DNA from: Siphonodentalium dalli
Taxonomy: Eukaryota > Mollusca > Scaphopoda > Gadilida > Siphonodentaliidae
NCBI GenBank assembly: GCA_032622095.1
Contig: CP136065.1
Span: 149,053,577-149,117,576 of the forward strand
Direction: 5' to 3'
Length of the DNA: 64,000 bases
Numbering within the stretch: the stretch's first letter is position 1; every line of letters starts with the position of its first letter. Below are positions 11,487 to 23,988 of this stretch, in pieces. Below the pieces are notes generated by a model that saw only the letters and a program-made list of their open reading frames with translations, was not told the origin of the DNA and searched no databases. A program made the position numbers and the translations under genes.

Positions 11487-12111
11487 TCTATTATATATTT
11501 TGGAAGATCTGTGTGTGTGTGTGTGTCTGTCTGTGTGTTCGCGATGGACTCGAAAACGGCCGATTTCGATGAAACTTGGTATGTGGGGGTACTTTCGGCC
11601 GGGAAGTGGCATGGGCCTGTTAATTTGCCCGTGCGACGTGACCTTGACATCGGGTCATTTCAAGGTCGAACGCCCGAGTATCACAGGATTTCGATGAAAA
11701 TTAGTGTCTGGGGATACTTTCATATGGGGAGTGTCGTAAGCCTATTCATTTGCCCGTGCGACGTGACATTGACCTTGAAATCGGGTCAATTCGAGGTCAA
11801 ATCGCGAATTTTTATGGGATTTCGATGAAATTTGATACGTAGGGTTACTTTTGTCCACTGAGTGTTTTGGACGGGTCAAATCGTGACCCCGACCAGACCT
11901 TGACCTTCAAAATGATCAATTCGAGGTAAAACCGGGTGGATTTCGACGGGTACTTTTGTCGGGTACTATTGTCCGGGCAGTGTTTTCGACGGGTCAAATC
12001 GTGATCCCACCTGACCTGGACCTTCAAAATGGACAATTCAATGTCAAATCGCGCAATTCGCCGAAAAGCAGAGGGGGAAACAGCCCGGACGAAGTCGGGT
12101 CCACCTGCTAG
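11487..12111 (+). mobile_element. non-autonomous Helitron, copy 1
   Basis: The 5' end is TCTATTATATATTTTGGAAG after an A. The 3' end carries a GC-rich hairpin (CCCGGAC GAA GTCGGG, 12084-12099), eight bases, then CTAG followed by T. Helitrons start TC, end CTRR with a hairpin about ten bases upstream, and insert between A and T without target duplication; all of that is visible. The body has a (GT)n tract at 11511-11527 and three diverged repeats of a unit containing TTTCGATGAAA and GACCTTGA. The open frames within it are repeat derived. Confidence 0.85.
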
Positions 12112-13929
12112 TTTGCAATATTTGTGCTTTCATTGCTTTGTAAGTGAACTCTGTGATATTAACAAATACATATGAAGAGCATTTGGTCCTCAATTTGCAT
12201 GTGACCTACATGACCATAAAACAACGGCACCTCCAATGGTCACTTTATACGTTGAACAAACCTTAACACAATAATTATATTAACTAAACTTATTTAAAGT
12301 GACACATACAAATCACTCCGTAAAACTACTGAAAATTTTGGCATACAAAAGTAGATAACTTACTTTTTGTTTAAACTTACTTTTTGTATGAATAATGAAT
12401 ATAATATACATGTAATAACATAATCTGATATTCATGGTTCTCTACAATTTTATCTATATTATTTTTAATTTGGACTGGTTAAAACTGCTCTGACGGCAGG
12501 CTGTCTGTTCATCATTAGCAGAATACAAGCTTCCGGTGAGCAAGGCAGGGTGCCTTGTTTGCGGGCCCAGGACACTGCCATCCCCCATTGCTCATTCTGA
12601 TGTGGGCACCATAAAAAATCAAATCTACCCCAGCCGGACAACAACTCGGTTTGACCGGAAACCGAAAAAAACACCAGAGCATACAATTCACGAGAAGGTG
12701 CTTGGTAACTTAGTTTAGATTATTATGACTAAAATGGTCATTGTCTACCAGTAGAACGCAGATTTGTACCTCGTGATGTCATGACATGTACAAACATCTA
12801 TATTGGTGATCGCAACGCTTTGTATGCACTTTAAAAAATGACAACTAGTCATTACCTCGACTATGAAAAAGACGCAAATGAGATGAGTGAGATACCAGCA
12901 TATAACAGTTTTCTGATACCATTGGAGGAGAAATTGTTTAATACATGGGATAGTTCTGCAGTAAAAATTTGCCAGATAAGCGATCGCAGGGTAGAATTCT
13001 GCATTCGACTGGTAGACGCTGACATAGTCGGCATTATTAAGAGGGTTAATGGGGTCAATATCACATGTAAACCAAGACAGTGGTTATGCAAAATTGTTTT
13101 AGGTGGATTGTACTACTCATGTATATATGATTTGGATATTAAGGTTAATCCATATTCTATAAAATGAGAGAAAATTGAAGTTGTGAGTCTGAAAATACAT
13201 ATTTGAATGAAAAAAAATTACATGCAACCCGCCCCTAAATGAATAAGGAATTTTTTTTTTACACCTAGGTACCCCCCACCCCCCGGTACGTTCTGTCCCG
13301 CGAATATTGTAATTTGCAGTAACTCTCTTAGCTGATCTGCAAATTTTCTTGATTGAGTTTGCTAACAAGATAGAGTTATCCTTCTTAGAATGCTATGGGC
13401 TACTTTTCCACAGATGTGATAAGAAATTCTAAATAAAATTTATATTAATTGATGGAAACTTATCGGGAGAGGTGTCCTCGATTCATATCTATTATTTTCT
13501 GCAATTAAATTGGTTATTTAGGTTAAGAACATTTGTTCCCACATCCGGTTGTAACTCACAATGCGATTAGCTACAATGGCACGCTCGATCGGTCACCAGG
13601 GGCAGAGAGGTTCAAAAGCATGTACACAAAACATTTGGCTTCAGGAGCAAGTGGAACATGGGGAACATAAATAACCTCTCCAATGGCAGTTTTGACCGTT
13701 CATGCTGTTTTAGGAAGATCCAATAAAACTTCAACAAACTTCAGATTGTAAGCCTACCGTTGTGGGGACAAAATTATTATCTCTGGCAACATTGTGGGAT
13801 ACATGAAAATTTCATACCTCGATATCTCATTTTGAAAACCTCGGGGTTCAAAATCAACAGCCGGGTAACAAAATTCCATGCAATCACAAGGTTGCCAAAA
13901 ATAAGTTATGATGTTCCAATAAAAATTAG
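12112..13929. other. no supportable gene
   Basis: This contains a 109-codon plus-strand frame at 12838-13167 that starts with ATG but has no recognisable domain, plus a GC-richer patch at 12480-12715 with overlapping frames on both strands. Neither shows splice structure or a motif I can name. A (T)10 and poly-C patch lies at 13250-13283. Confidence 0.4.
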
Positions 13930-14180
13930 ATAGATTTTATAATCTCATATTTAATGTAGTCCGTGGGCCAATTCTCAGAAAGCCTCTAGTTTAGAAGTTG
14001 GCTGCACCCCCCAACCCCCCTCCAACAAAGGTTTTCATATATCAAATTAAAGGTCATTATATGATTTTGCTTGTTGCCCGCTTCAGCTGTGTCCCAAAAT
14101 ATACTTTTCAGGGGAGATAACTCCTACCCCTAAAAAAATTTAAAAATTTCATCGAGTACAAGTGTCAGCGTATAAAATGA

Positions 14181-16374
14181 ATGTCAATGACACTGTAGCT
14201 CAACTTATGTAGGGGAATAATTTAATGGTTGACAGTCAATGGAGGAATAGGAAAGGTGCTAATTGAAATGTCTAACCTGTGTCAAAGGATTTAGTCATGC
14301 AAAGAGTAAAATCCAAGATGGCTGCTGGCGGCCATGTTTTTTGGCCGATTAACCCCAAAAGAACTCGTTCCCATCTACATGTCATTGTTAACATCCGTGA
14401 CAAATTTCATGAAGATCCGACCAAAGCTACGACCCGAAAATGACTCATTCCCATCTACATGTCAATATTAACATCCATGATAAATTGCATGATGATCAGA
14501 CGAATAGTACGACGTGTAGCCCGCGCAAATGGATTGAATTTTGAAATCCAAGATGGCCGCCAGCAGCCATGCTTTTTGGCCGAATGACCCCAAAAGGACT
14601 CATTCCCATCTACATGTCATTGTTAACATCCATGACAAATTTCATGAAGTTCCGACCAAAGCTACGACCTGTAGCCCGCGCTAAAGGATTTAGTCATGCA
14701 AAGAGTAAAATCCAAGATGGCTGCTGACGGCCATGTTTTTTGGCCGAACGACCCCAAAATGACTCGTTCCCATCTACATGTCAATATTAACATCCATGAC
14801 AAATTTCATGATGATCAGACGAACAGTACGACCTGTAGACCGCGCCAATGGATTCAATTTTGAAATCCAAGATGGCCACCAGCGGCCATGTTGTTTGGCC
14901 GAATGACCCCAAAATGACTCGTTCCCATCTACATGTCAATGTTAACATCCATGACAAATTTCATGAAGATCTGACCAAAGCTACGACCTGTAGCCCGCGC
15001 CAAAGAATTTAGTCATGCAAAGAGTAAAATCCAAGATGGCTGCTGGCAGCCATGTTTTTTGGCCGAATGACCCCAAAATGACTTGTTCCCATCTACATGT
15101 CATTGTTAACATCCATGACAAATTTCATGATGATCAGACAAGCAGTACGACCTGTAGCCCGCGCCAATGGATTGAATTTTGAAATCCAAGATGGCCGCCA
15201 GTGGCCATGTATTTTGGCCGAATAACCCCAAAATGACTCGTTCCCATCTACATGTCATTGTTAACATTCATGACAAATTCCAGAAAGATCAGACAAAAGG
15301 TACGACCTGTAGCCCGCGCCAAAGAATTTAGTCATGCAAAGAATAAAATCCAAGATGGCTGCTGGAAGCCATGTTTTTTGACCGAATGACCCCAAAATGA
15401 CTTGTTCCCATCAACATGTCATTGTTAACATCCATGATAAATTGCATGATGATCAGACGAATAGTACGACCTGTAGCCCGCGCAAATGGATTGAATTTTG
15501 AAATCCATTATGGACGCCAGCAGCCATGCTTTTTGGCCGAATGACCCCAAAAGGACTTATTCCCATCTACATGTCATTGTTAACATCCATGACCATCTAC
15601 ATGTCATTGTTAACATCCATGACAAATTTCATGATGATCAGACAAGCAGTACGACCTGTAGCCCGCGCCAATGGATTGAATTTTGAAATCCAAGATGGCC
15701 GCCAGTGGCCATGTATTTTGGCCGAATAACCCCAAAACGACTCGTTCCCATCTACATGTCATTGTTAACATTCATGACAAATTTCAGAAAGATCAGACAA
15801 AAGGTACGACCTGTAGCCCGCGCCAAAGAATTTAGTCATGCAAAGAATAAAATCCAAGATGGCTGCTGGCAGCCATGTTTTTTGACCGAATGACCCCAAA
15901 ATGACTCGTTCCCATCAACATGTCATTGTTAACATCCATGACAAATTTCATGAACTTCCGACCAACGCAATGACCTGTAGCCCGCGCCAAAGGATTTAGT
16001 CATGCAAAGAGTAAAATCCAAGATGGCTGCTGGCGACCCCAAAATCACTCGTTCCCATCTACATGTCAATATTAACATCCATGACAAATTTCATGATGAT
16101 CAGACAAACAGTACGACCTGTAGCCCGCGCCAATAGATTGAATTTTGAAATCCAAGATGGCCACCAGCGGCCATGTTTTTTGGCCGAATGACCCCAAAAT
16201 GACTCGTTCCCATCTACATGTCAATGTCAACATTCATGACAAATTTCATAAAGATCAGACCAAAGGTACGACCTGTAGCCCGCGTCAAAGGAAATTGTTG
16301 ACGGACACACGCATACACGGACGACGGACGCCAAACCATGGCAATAGCTCAAACTTACAAAGTAAGTTGAGCTA
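14181..16374 (+). mobile_element. Helentron/pearl-like element with tandem core, copy 2
   Basis: The 5' end is ATGTCAATGACACTGTAGC, a hairpin followed by TAGCTCAACTTA. The 3' end is the hairpin TAGCTCAAACTTAC AAA GTAAGTTGAGCTA (16345-16374), preceded by a GGAC-rich stretch. The core has twelve units of about 160 bp, of two types marked TTTAGTCATGCAAAG (a) and ATTGAATTTTGAAAT (b), in the order a b a b a b a b b a a b. An empty site exists in the other copy of the host repeat near 23530. Confidence 0.8.
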
Positions 16375-17022
16375 AAAATGACTGCGGTTATAAAGTGAAC
16401 AAGACATCGTTTATATTAATTATAGATCGCCATAAAACAACATGAGATACAACATTAAAACGATGTATAAGCTAGTTCGAAAATATTGCGATAAATATTT
16501 TGAAAAATTTTGAAAAATTTCTTGGATTTTGAAAAATAGTGTCACATATAATTGGCTATAACTTGTAAAAAACATGGGCTATTGACACACAACATATCTC
16601 AAAAATTGTCCCAAAGACCTAGCAAAACAATTTGGATGATAGAATGCCAATTATAATTCTGTGAAAATGCGCTGTGGGCATAAACTTAACCCCTCCCCCT
16701 AAAATATAATTTTCTCAGAAAAATGAATTGTAGAGTTTACACTTAGAATGCCGCATGCAAAGAAGGCGTTAGATTAATGAACGGGAATTGTCCGAACATG
16801 TTCTAAGATGAAAATTTTGGGAAAATGTTGAAAAATGGTAATTTTTACTAATTTCTCAAAATTTTACAACATTGTGATAAAACTTTGAAAGGGGTATGGA
16901 AAAATCATGCGGTGGATACTGGTCCAGAATTTGTAAATTCATAAAACCTCACATGATAACTTTTTTGTCAACTATTTCATATTTTTTCAATTTTTATTTG
17001 AATTTTTGTACAAAGCCGATTA

Positions 17023-17042
17023 TCTCATATATTTTGAAGACC

Positions 17043-17076
<34 letters not shown>

Positions 17077-17456
17077 CTTAATACAAATCTAGCATTATCG
17101 ACCGATCGGGACGAAACTTGGTACGTGTGTGTAGTTTGACCAGGCGGTCGTCGTTGTCGTATTGGCGAGCCCGTGCGACGCCCGTACAGCGCATGAATAC
17201 AAATTTTATCGGGTCGCCGAGCCCATGCGACGCCAGCTTCGCGCATGCGCAGACGAGATCTCGGAAACGGGTGGAGCTATCGACTTGAAATTTGGTATGT
17301 GAATGTATCTTGCCCCGGATACGAATTTTATCGGGTCGCCGAGCCCGTGCGACGCAAGCTTCGCGCATGCGCAGACCAGATCTCGGAAACGGGTAGAGCT
17401 ATCGACTTGAAATTTGGTTTTTGAATAGCCCGGACAACGTCGGGCTCATCGGCTAG
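17023..17456 (+). mobile_element. non-autonomous Helitron, copy 2
   Basis: The 5' end TCTCATATATTTTGAAGACC follows A; a (TCTG)n tract lies at 17041-17075. The 3' hairpin GCCCGGAC AAC GTCGGGC (17428-17445) is followed seven bases later by CTAG and then T. Two direct repeats (about 17215-17310 and 17331-17420) share CGCGCATGCGCAGAC and TCTCGGAAACGGGT. The unoccupied allele-like sequence ATTA/TATAT is present at about 22848 in the other copy of the host repeat. Confidence 0.88.
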
Positions 17457-17756
17457 TATATATATATTTCAACTGGTCACATATGGCTACCAAAGGCTGA
17501 TGAGTGAGACTCACGGTTTACGGGGAGGTATTTTCTTATTTTATGGCGCATTTTGTGGCATAGACACAAATGACGATATATAGAGCATCGGACACTTCAT
17601 ATTTGATAATTATTTTAAGATGGCGTCCAAAGAGGCCACCAACATCGAAAATGTTCAAACTTACCGACACAAAGTTAGCTGGGTTCGTCATATGGGGATA
17701 AGGGAATTGTTCATTAAAAAATGCATTCACTGGTGCTCCTCGACAAACTAAAGAAC

Positions 17757-18278
17757 TCTAATATCTTGTCTCAACTCATTTATTGTAATGAGTAATTGAT
17801 TGATGGAAATGCCCATAACACTGCTCAGTTAAGTCAAAATTGGCACTACTTCGGTTATTCCATGCAGATCTCTTCACATTTCATACACCAGTACATGCTG
17901 ACATGTCGGCGGCCAAATAACAACAATTCGCATGAATCATTGTAGCCAATTGCAGATCGCAGTAGTTTCATAACTGCATTTGGATAGGGACGAAGCGCCA
18001 TCAATGCACTGTTGATGTGTAGGACTTCCGGCCCCCTCACGCAGCGACCACCAATGGCCGTCGTGGAAAACCAATCCCATAGAATCCCATGCACCCATAT
18101 ATCTAATGCACGGTAACTATGCTTTCTATACCGGTACTTCTGGTGCGGGGTAATTTTAGCCAGACCTATTTTTCAACCTTGAGGGAGACAAGCAGAACTC
18201 CCATGGGTTGATTATACATTAGCGCTGGGGACGGAGAGGGTCACTCGGGGCACTCCGATACACTGCATGTTAAACAAG
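17757..18278. other. no recognisable feature
   Basis: A 79-codon minus-strand frame lies at 17855-18094, but I recognise no domain and see no splice signals that would make it an exon. Confidence 0.4.
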
Positions 18279-20447
18279 ACAGTCAATGACTGTGGGGTCG
18301 CTCACCAGACTACAAAGACTGATAAGACTGGGACTCTGGAGACTACAACAGTCAGAACTTTTCATAATTACTTTAAAAGAAATAGCTCTAAACAGGATAT
18401 GTGGCTAGAGAGATTTCACATATGTAGATTGGTGAAAATCCACCTTGAAATTACCAACTGTATACTACTGATCACCCCCTCCTCCTCCAGCTCAACAAGT
18501 CCCCTTTGACCGGTATACAGACTCCCAAGTCTTAGGTTGGAATTTCACAACTGACACCTCAAACTTTCTCAATTGTTGGAAATTTCCAATCTCACAAGCG
18601 CCTTTTTCCAAAACCATTTAGACATGTTTGAAGCCCAATTATCCATGGATCCAAAACACAATACATGTAAGTCAGATTAATCAGTCAGGTGGTTCCAAGG
18701 TAGATGTTTTAATGAATTTGGCATTTCAATGATTTTATTAGACACAAAAGTGTTAACTCCCCATAGCCCCACCATTTCTTGACAAATTGACCTCATTTTA
18801 ACAAATCTGAATCTCAGTCACTTAAGGATCCTCCTGATTGCTCCATACTATATGTAAGCTAAATAGTCCAACCTCTCTTGAGAAGACATTTTAAGAATTA
18901 CTATAGAGACATATAGTTATGTCCCTGGTCCCACCCTATTTAACCTGGTGACCCCATCTGAATAAATTTAAATCCCAGACACCAAAGAACCCTTCATACA
19001 TATGATAAATATCAGTAAAATAGACCTGATGGTCCTTGTGAAGGAAGCATATTAAGAGGGAAACTGTTCTTCGTTTGGCCCCTATTTGACCAAGTGACCC
19101 CATTTAAAAAAAATCTGAATTGCAGTCAAGGAAGAACATTCCATGCTAAATAAGCCAACCAGTTCTTGCAAACATATTTTAAGAATTACTATGTAGTGAA
19201 ATAGTCTCTGGCTCTGCCCTTATTTGACTTTGTGATCCCATTTTCACAAAGGTAATTTCATACCAAATATAAGCAAAATAGGCCATTTGATTATTGCATA
19301 GAAGACACATCATGAATTACTATGTAGAGAAAGAGTAATGTAGCTGGCCTTGCACCTACTTGACCTGGTGACCCTGATAGAACAAATCTGAACCACAATC
19401 ACCAAAGGAGCAAGCCTGCAAATAGTGCACCTATTCCTACATTGTATGTGCCTGGCCTCAAGCAACACAATGTATTATACAATCAAGCCTTGAAATAGTG
19501 TGATAGTGTGTCTGTCATTTGCGGAATGAGGTCCCCCAGAGGGTGACTTTAGTGACGCTATCCTGCACAGTGGGCTAGCATCACTAAATTCACCCTCTGG
19601 GGACCTCATTCTGCTAAGGCCCTCAACTGCTATGGCAGACCTAGGATAAGATTGAAGTTCCCCAGTTGAAGTTGATGTTCACCCATTGGACACCTCAATT
19701 ATGAATTTTATATTCTGCAAATTAGGGGATATAGAAACTTCCTAGAAGGGAAATGTAACTAACAACTGTGTGGGATAGCATCACTAAATTCACCCTCTGG
19801 GGACCTCATTCTGCAAATGACAGACCTCCTATTTGCCATGTTGAACAATACATGATAGATTGTAACTCTTATTAATGATTCTCTGACCTGCAAATGTCAG
19901 ACACACTAAATTCAGGCAGTTTGTTTAAATTGCTAGCAGTATGTTTATACAAGCTGTCAGTGACATTGTATTCCTTGATTAATGACCTGTGTTTCTCTCT
20001 GTCTATCCACAAAGAGATATCTGCAACTTTAATAGAACAGGTATTTTTTCAAATTTTATAACATGCTTTTTTTTTTTTAGTTATGTCACTGGCTCTGCCC
20101 ACATTCGACCCAGTGACCTCATTTGAACAAATCTGAATAACAGTCCCCCAAAGACCCTTTGTACCAAATATGAACCCATTCGGACCAATGAAATTTGAGA
20201 AGAAGTTGTTGTAAGAATTACAGAGTTATGGCCCTGGCTTCGCAACTATTTGACCCAGTGACCTCATTTGAACAAATCGGAATGAGAGTCACCTAGGGAA
20301 CATCCACACCAAATATGAACCCATTTGGTCTTACGGTTCCAGAGGAGAAGATGTTCAAAGAATTGTTGACGGACGGACGGATGGACGGACGGACGGACGA
20401 GGAGTGATGACTATAGCTCCACCGGAGACTTCGTCTCAGGTGAGCTA
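18279..20447 (+). mobile_element. Helentron-like element with a different tandem core
   Basis: The 5' hairpin ACAGTCAATGACTGT (18279-18293) is followed by GGGGTCGCTCACC. The core is six or more diverged units of about 135-170 bp containing GACC..GTGACC and ACAAATCTGAAT. The 3' part has GTTGACGGACGGACGG and ends in a hairpin TAGCTCCACC/GGTGAGCTA (20414-20447). The end architecture matches the pearl-like elements at 8.3, 14.2 and 24.0 kb, but the core is unrelated. A hAT MITE is nested at 19411-19917. The left boundary rests on the hairpin similarity alone. Confidence 0.65.
19411..19917. mobile_element. nested pair of hAT-type MITEs, copy 4
   Basis: An outer left end CAAGCCTGCAAATAGTG at 19411 is separated from a second, complete left end CAAGCCTTGAAATAGTG at 19484. 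Right-end sequence also appears twice (about 19817-19845 and 19888-19917). One copy therefore appears to have inserted into, or recombined with, another. The family's CACCCTCTGGGGACC modules are present. Confidence 0.6.
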
Positions 20448-21392
20448 AAAAGGTTCAGTACTTTTAGGATTTTTTTACTCTATTTAGCTGCTATGTTTCT
20501 GCCCAGCTTGTGGGTATATATTCTGGGTCAACATTTGGATTTGTTAACAATACGAAGATTATAATAGTAGCATGGTGTTGATCTATGCTATGAACCCGAC
20601 TGGCATGAAATGGACAATGAGAGTGGACTAGCCGATCACGATTACGCCTGAATCTTGCTTCATCATTGGTTATAGATTCGTTCTTATGCATTTGCATCTG
20701 GGAGCTGACTATTCCCGCTCTGAGTCCAGTAGATAACATTATTTACATGACACTCAAACAGGCATATAGGTAAAAGGATATACTTTAGGGACACCTCATG
20801 TCACACTGCCTAGTGTTATCATATAACCATAAACATGTATCTCCTGCACAGCGGCGGCTGCACTATATACAGGACTATTGCCACACAACGTAGGGCTATA
20901 TATAGAGCCCAAATTGCATAGGGTTATAAGGACATGACATTCCAGAATGGGTGTGAGTTATTGTGCCAAGTAATTGCCTGATAGCTTGCACGAAAAACGT
21001 GTTGGTGTTATTGTTCTTGTTTTACAACAGGAGAAAAATTATCATAATTATCGACTTGAATACATGTCGGCTTGCCACATAAAGCACATACAAATATTGG
21101 CAGGTTGTAAGTAGATCATCATCACTATTAGTTGATGGTTGAAGTTGTTGCATAGTATGATACACTGCACTTCTTTTTCAGAATAAGTAATTATACTACC
21201 TTTTTCCTGCGACCCAAGAATACAATCCTGGTATTCAGGCAAAGCTTCACATATCCTGTGTCCATGACACAGTTCCAGACAATGCCAAATATTTATCAGG
21301 TGGTAAAGACTACTTGACAGCCTTCTATTTCTTCGCGAATGGTCGAGTGCATATTGCATAATCTACATACTGTTTAAAAAACACTGAATTAT
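20448..21392. other. no supportable gene
   Basis: Unique-looking sequence with short frames on the minus strand (20491-20739 and 21048-21359). Neither shows a domain I recognise. Confidence 0.4.
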
Positions 21393-21560
21393 ATGCCAAG
21401 TAAAGTGATACAGCCCGTGAATGGCGACGTTCGGTTAGAGTTAGTTCCTAATCTCGTGCTAGTATGTTACCACGAGGAAGCGGATAAAGGTATGCTGTTA
21501 CATGCAGCCAGTGCAGCAAGACTCGATCAGACGCTAGTTATTGTTTTTATTCCCCTGACG
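21393..21560 (+). pseudogene. possible fragment of a transposon-type protein
   Basis: The translated stretch contains YHEEADKGMLLHAASAARL. It resembles a motif (HEEAD.R..LHA..AA) that I associate with a repetitive, probably transposon-borne, protein family in animal genomes; I cannot name that family firmly. Upstream residues (NGDVRLELVPNLVLVC) fit the same pattern. Only about 50 codons survive, so it would be a dead fragment. Confidence 0.3.
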
Positions 21561-21569
21561 TACATGTCG

Positions 21570-21649
21570 AAATACTAGAATGTTATGTTCTCGATGAATA
21601 GGAGCTAGGAAATACTAGAATGTTATGTTCTCGATGAATAGGAGCTAGG
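21570..21649. repeat. perfect 40-bp tandem duplication
   Basis: A 40-bp unit beginning AAATACTAGAATGTTATG occurs twice back to back (21570-21609 and 21610-21649) with no difference I can see, so the duplication is recent. Confidence 0.9.
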
Positions 21650-22555
21650 ATAATTCTTCATACTGAAACCAAAAATAGGTCATGTGTCTTTTCATTGAAT
21701 GAGATAGCGGACAGTATTGTCAAAGAGGTGTGTTAAACTTTGCCTCTAATTCACGCGTTGACAGGCTGCGACATTCACAAACACCTATAACATGCAGCTT
21801 TTGACTATATTATGTCGTCAATTCGACAAATTAACGCATACATTCTTATGTTGTGTAACCGAACACTTGAACACATCTACCACCAGAAGACACAGACTCC
21901 TCTTAAAATCACATTAACACATCCTCGTGCGAACTATATCAGTGATTGGCACATCATATTAACTCCCCAGCCTGGTGTACCAAGTCCTGACAGCCATGAT
22001 TATACCTCCCCCGATCGACTGTGACTACTGGGCTTTGGCTGCAAAGATTCACGTGAATCTAACAAATGATCTTGTTTCATCACAGACTACCGATGTAACG
22101 ATGTATGTAAGAATGTCTACAATAACTGAAATAGTGTAAATTTTGACGACTCATAGGATGAGCAGAGTGAGAGAACATTTAAGGAATAGATACTCAAATT
22201 ATAGAAAAGGAAGTAGTAGCATGCCTTGAAAACTGTTTGGCAACACAACAATATATACTGCAAAAGTCATTTCTTTATTGACAAAAACTCCTCTGTATAA
22301 CAACTAATTCCGTTAAAATAAAATATTTCACCTGAACACATGTTTACATCAGAGATAGGCAACTTGAAATTGGAGGCTGGTAATTTGGGCATACAATTTC
22401 CTTATATTACTTATCTAAACTGATCCAAAGGGCACATGTTTGTGATGATTGTTTTAATCTTTCTATACATTGACTTTTATCAAGTATTCCCTCAATAAAT
22501 GACTATCTATAGTCCTTAAGACAACCAATTACCCATTAGCTTAAATTAATTGAAA
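21650..22555. other. no recognisable feature
   Basis: AT-rich sequence; a 70-codon frame at 21812-22024 shows no known domain. Confidence 0.45.
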
Positions 22556-23760
22556 TAATAGTAGGGTCCTTCGGTTTGTTTACGGTTACCAGTGAACTCA
22601 TGATTAACAATTCCCTTGTCGAACTCAGTCACGTTTGTGACGGAAAGTGTGAGAAATTTCGATTTTGTTGGCCGTTTTGGATGCCATCCTAAACGTATTG
22701 TCCAATATGGAGCGCATGTAATGCTGTATCTATTGTCAGTTGTGATCACTGTCCCGACATGCGCAGCACAAATAAGAAAATACCGTTCTGTATAACTAAG
22801 TCTCACTCATTAGCCTTTGTAGCCATATGTGTTCAGTTGAAATATATTATATATAATCTTTCCATAGACATTCAAGTAAAAATTTAAAATATACGAAATA
22901 GTTTCCAGAAAGGTGATCATATGAGGTTTTATGGACTTACTAATTCTAGACCAGTGTTCTTGTGAGGTTATACCATAGCCTATCAAAATTTAATCACAAT
23001 GTTGTAAATTTTACTGAAATTAGTTAAAATTCTCATTTTTCACAATTTTTTTTTCAAATTTTAAACTTAGATCACGTTAAGACACTGTTATTTATAATTC
23101 CCTTCATCACTCTCTACATTGTTTCAGTTTATGCTTCTAAAACCAACTTGACAAGCAGCATACTAAGTGTTAACTACATAATTTGTTTTTCTGAAAAAGT
23201 TATATTTTAGGGGGTGGGGTTAAGTTTACGCTCATATAACATTTTCACAGCAATAATCTTGGCATTCCATTATTACAAACGTTTTGATATGTCATTGGGG
23301 CAATTTTTGAGCCATGTTGCGGATAAATAGCTCATGTGGTTCACAAGTTATAGCCATTTATATGTGACTTTTTTTTTCAAAATCCAAGAATTGTTTTGCC
23401 ATTTCAAAAAATTTAACGCAATTTTTTCTAACTAGCTCATATATTGGTCTAGTTTTGTATCTCGTGTCATTTTATGATCATTTCTTAATAATATAAACGA
23501 TATATTGTGCAGTATAAAACCGTAATATTTTTTTTGTGCTCCGACAATTGTACTCAAGAAAAGTTTCATTTTATTTTAGGGGTAAGAGTTGTCTTCCCCG
23601 AAAAATCTATTTTGGGACACTTTCTGAAACTGGCAACAAGCAAAATCTGATGCGCCATATGATGACCTTTAATTTGATATATAGAAACCTTTGTTGGAGG
23701 GGGGGTGCAGCCAAATTGAAAAATATCTTGTTTGGCCAACGGACTAATTCTTTGGGTGCA
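22556..23760 (-). repeat. dispersed repeat copy B, without the two insertions
   Basis: This is the inverted counterpart of the repeat pieces in 13930-17755. It is continuous across both positions where copy A is interrupted (about 22848 for the Helitron, about 23530 for the Helentron-like element). Divergence between copies is visible as many substitutions and small gaps. The 86-codon frame at 22546-22806 is not kept in copy A, so it is not evidence of coding. Confidence 0.75.
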
Positions 23761-23775
23761 GTATGCTGTACACAA

Positions 23776-23905
23776 ATATATTTACACTCACGCGTGCATT
23801 CACGTTGTGGAACATTAATGCAGGACATTTGTTGGTAGAAATTACGTCACATGACGTCGCGCGCTGACACCTACTTGCATCAAATTTAGGGCAGACGCAA
23901 CTTGC
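23776..23905 (-). repeat. inverted repeat partner of 28453-28590
   Basis: About 130 bp, reverse-complementary to 28453-28590. Shared landmarks are ACGTCACATGACGTCG, CATTCACGTTGTGGAACAT and CAGACGCAACTTGCA. The pair brackets the 24-28 kb cluster of elements. Confidence 0.75.
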
Positions 23906-23988
23906 ATCAAGTCAAGAGAATAATTTTGGAAATGGGTGCTTAATGCTCATTTAATCTGCCAGACGAATTGGTTGAGTATAAATATGAA

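Larger units (their letters stand above)
13930..17755 (+). repeat. dispersed repeat copy A, split by two insertions
   Basis: Three pieces (about 13930-14180, 16375-17022 and 17457-17755), read in order, match the reverse complement of 22556-23760 almost end to end. The shared landmarks include GGCTGCACCCCCC, ACCCCTAAAA, TGGCTATAACTTGT, CTTAACCCC...CCCCCTAAAATATAA and TTTCAACTG...CACATATGGCTAC. The gaps are exactly the Helentron-like element and the Helitron. The class of the repeat itself is unknown; it has no long ORF. Confidence 0.75.

Noticed and set aside
11475-11828. 117-codon ORF with a VCVCVSVCV start
   Set aside because: It begins in the (GT)n tract of a Helitron and runs through its direct repeats.
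12838-13167. A 109-codon intronless gene
   Set aside because: ATG start but no domain, no promoter elements, no relationship to neighbours; length is possible by chance in a 64-kb window.
14181-16374. Regularly spaced repeats reminiscent of a CRISPR array
   Set aside because: Units of 160 bp repeat over their full length without unique spacers, in an animal genome with introns; this is a mobile-element core.
22546-22806. 86-codon minus-strand ORF
   Set aside because: It lies in the dispersed repeat, and the other copy (17.46-17.76 kb) has gaps that break the frame.
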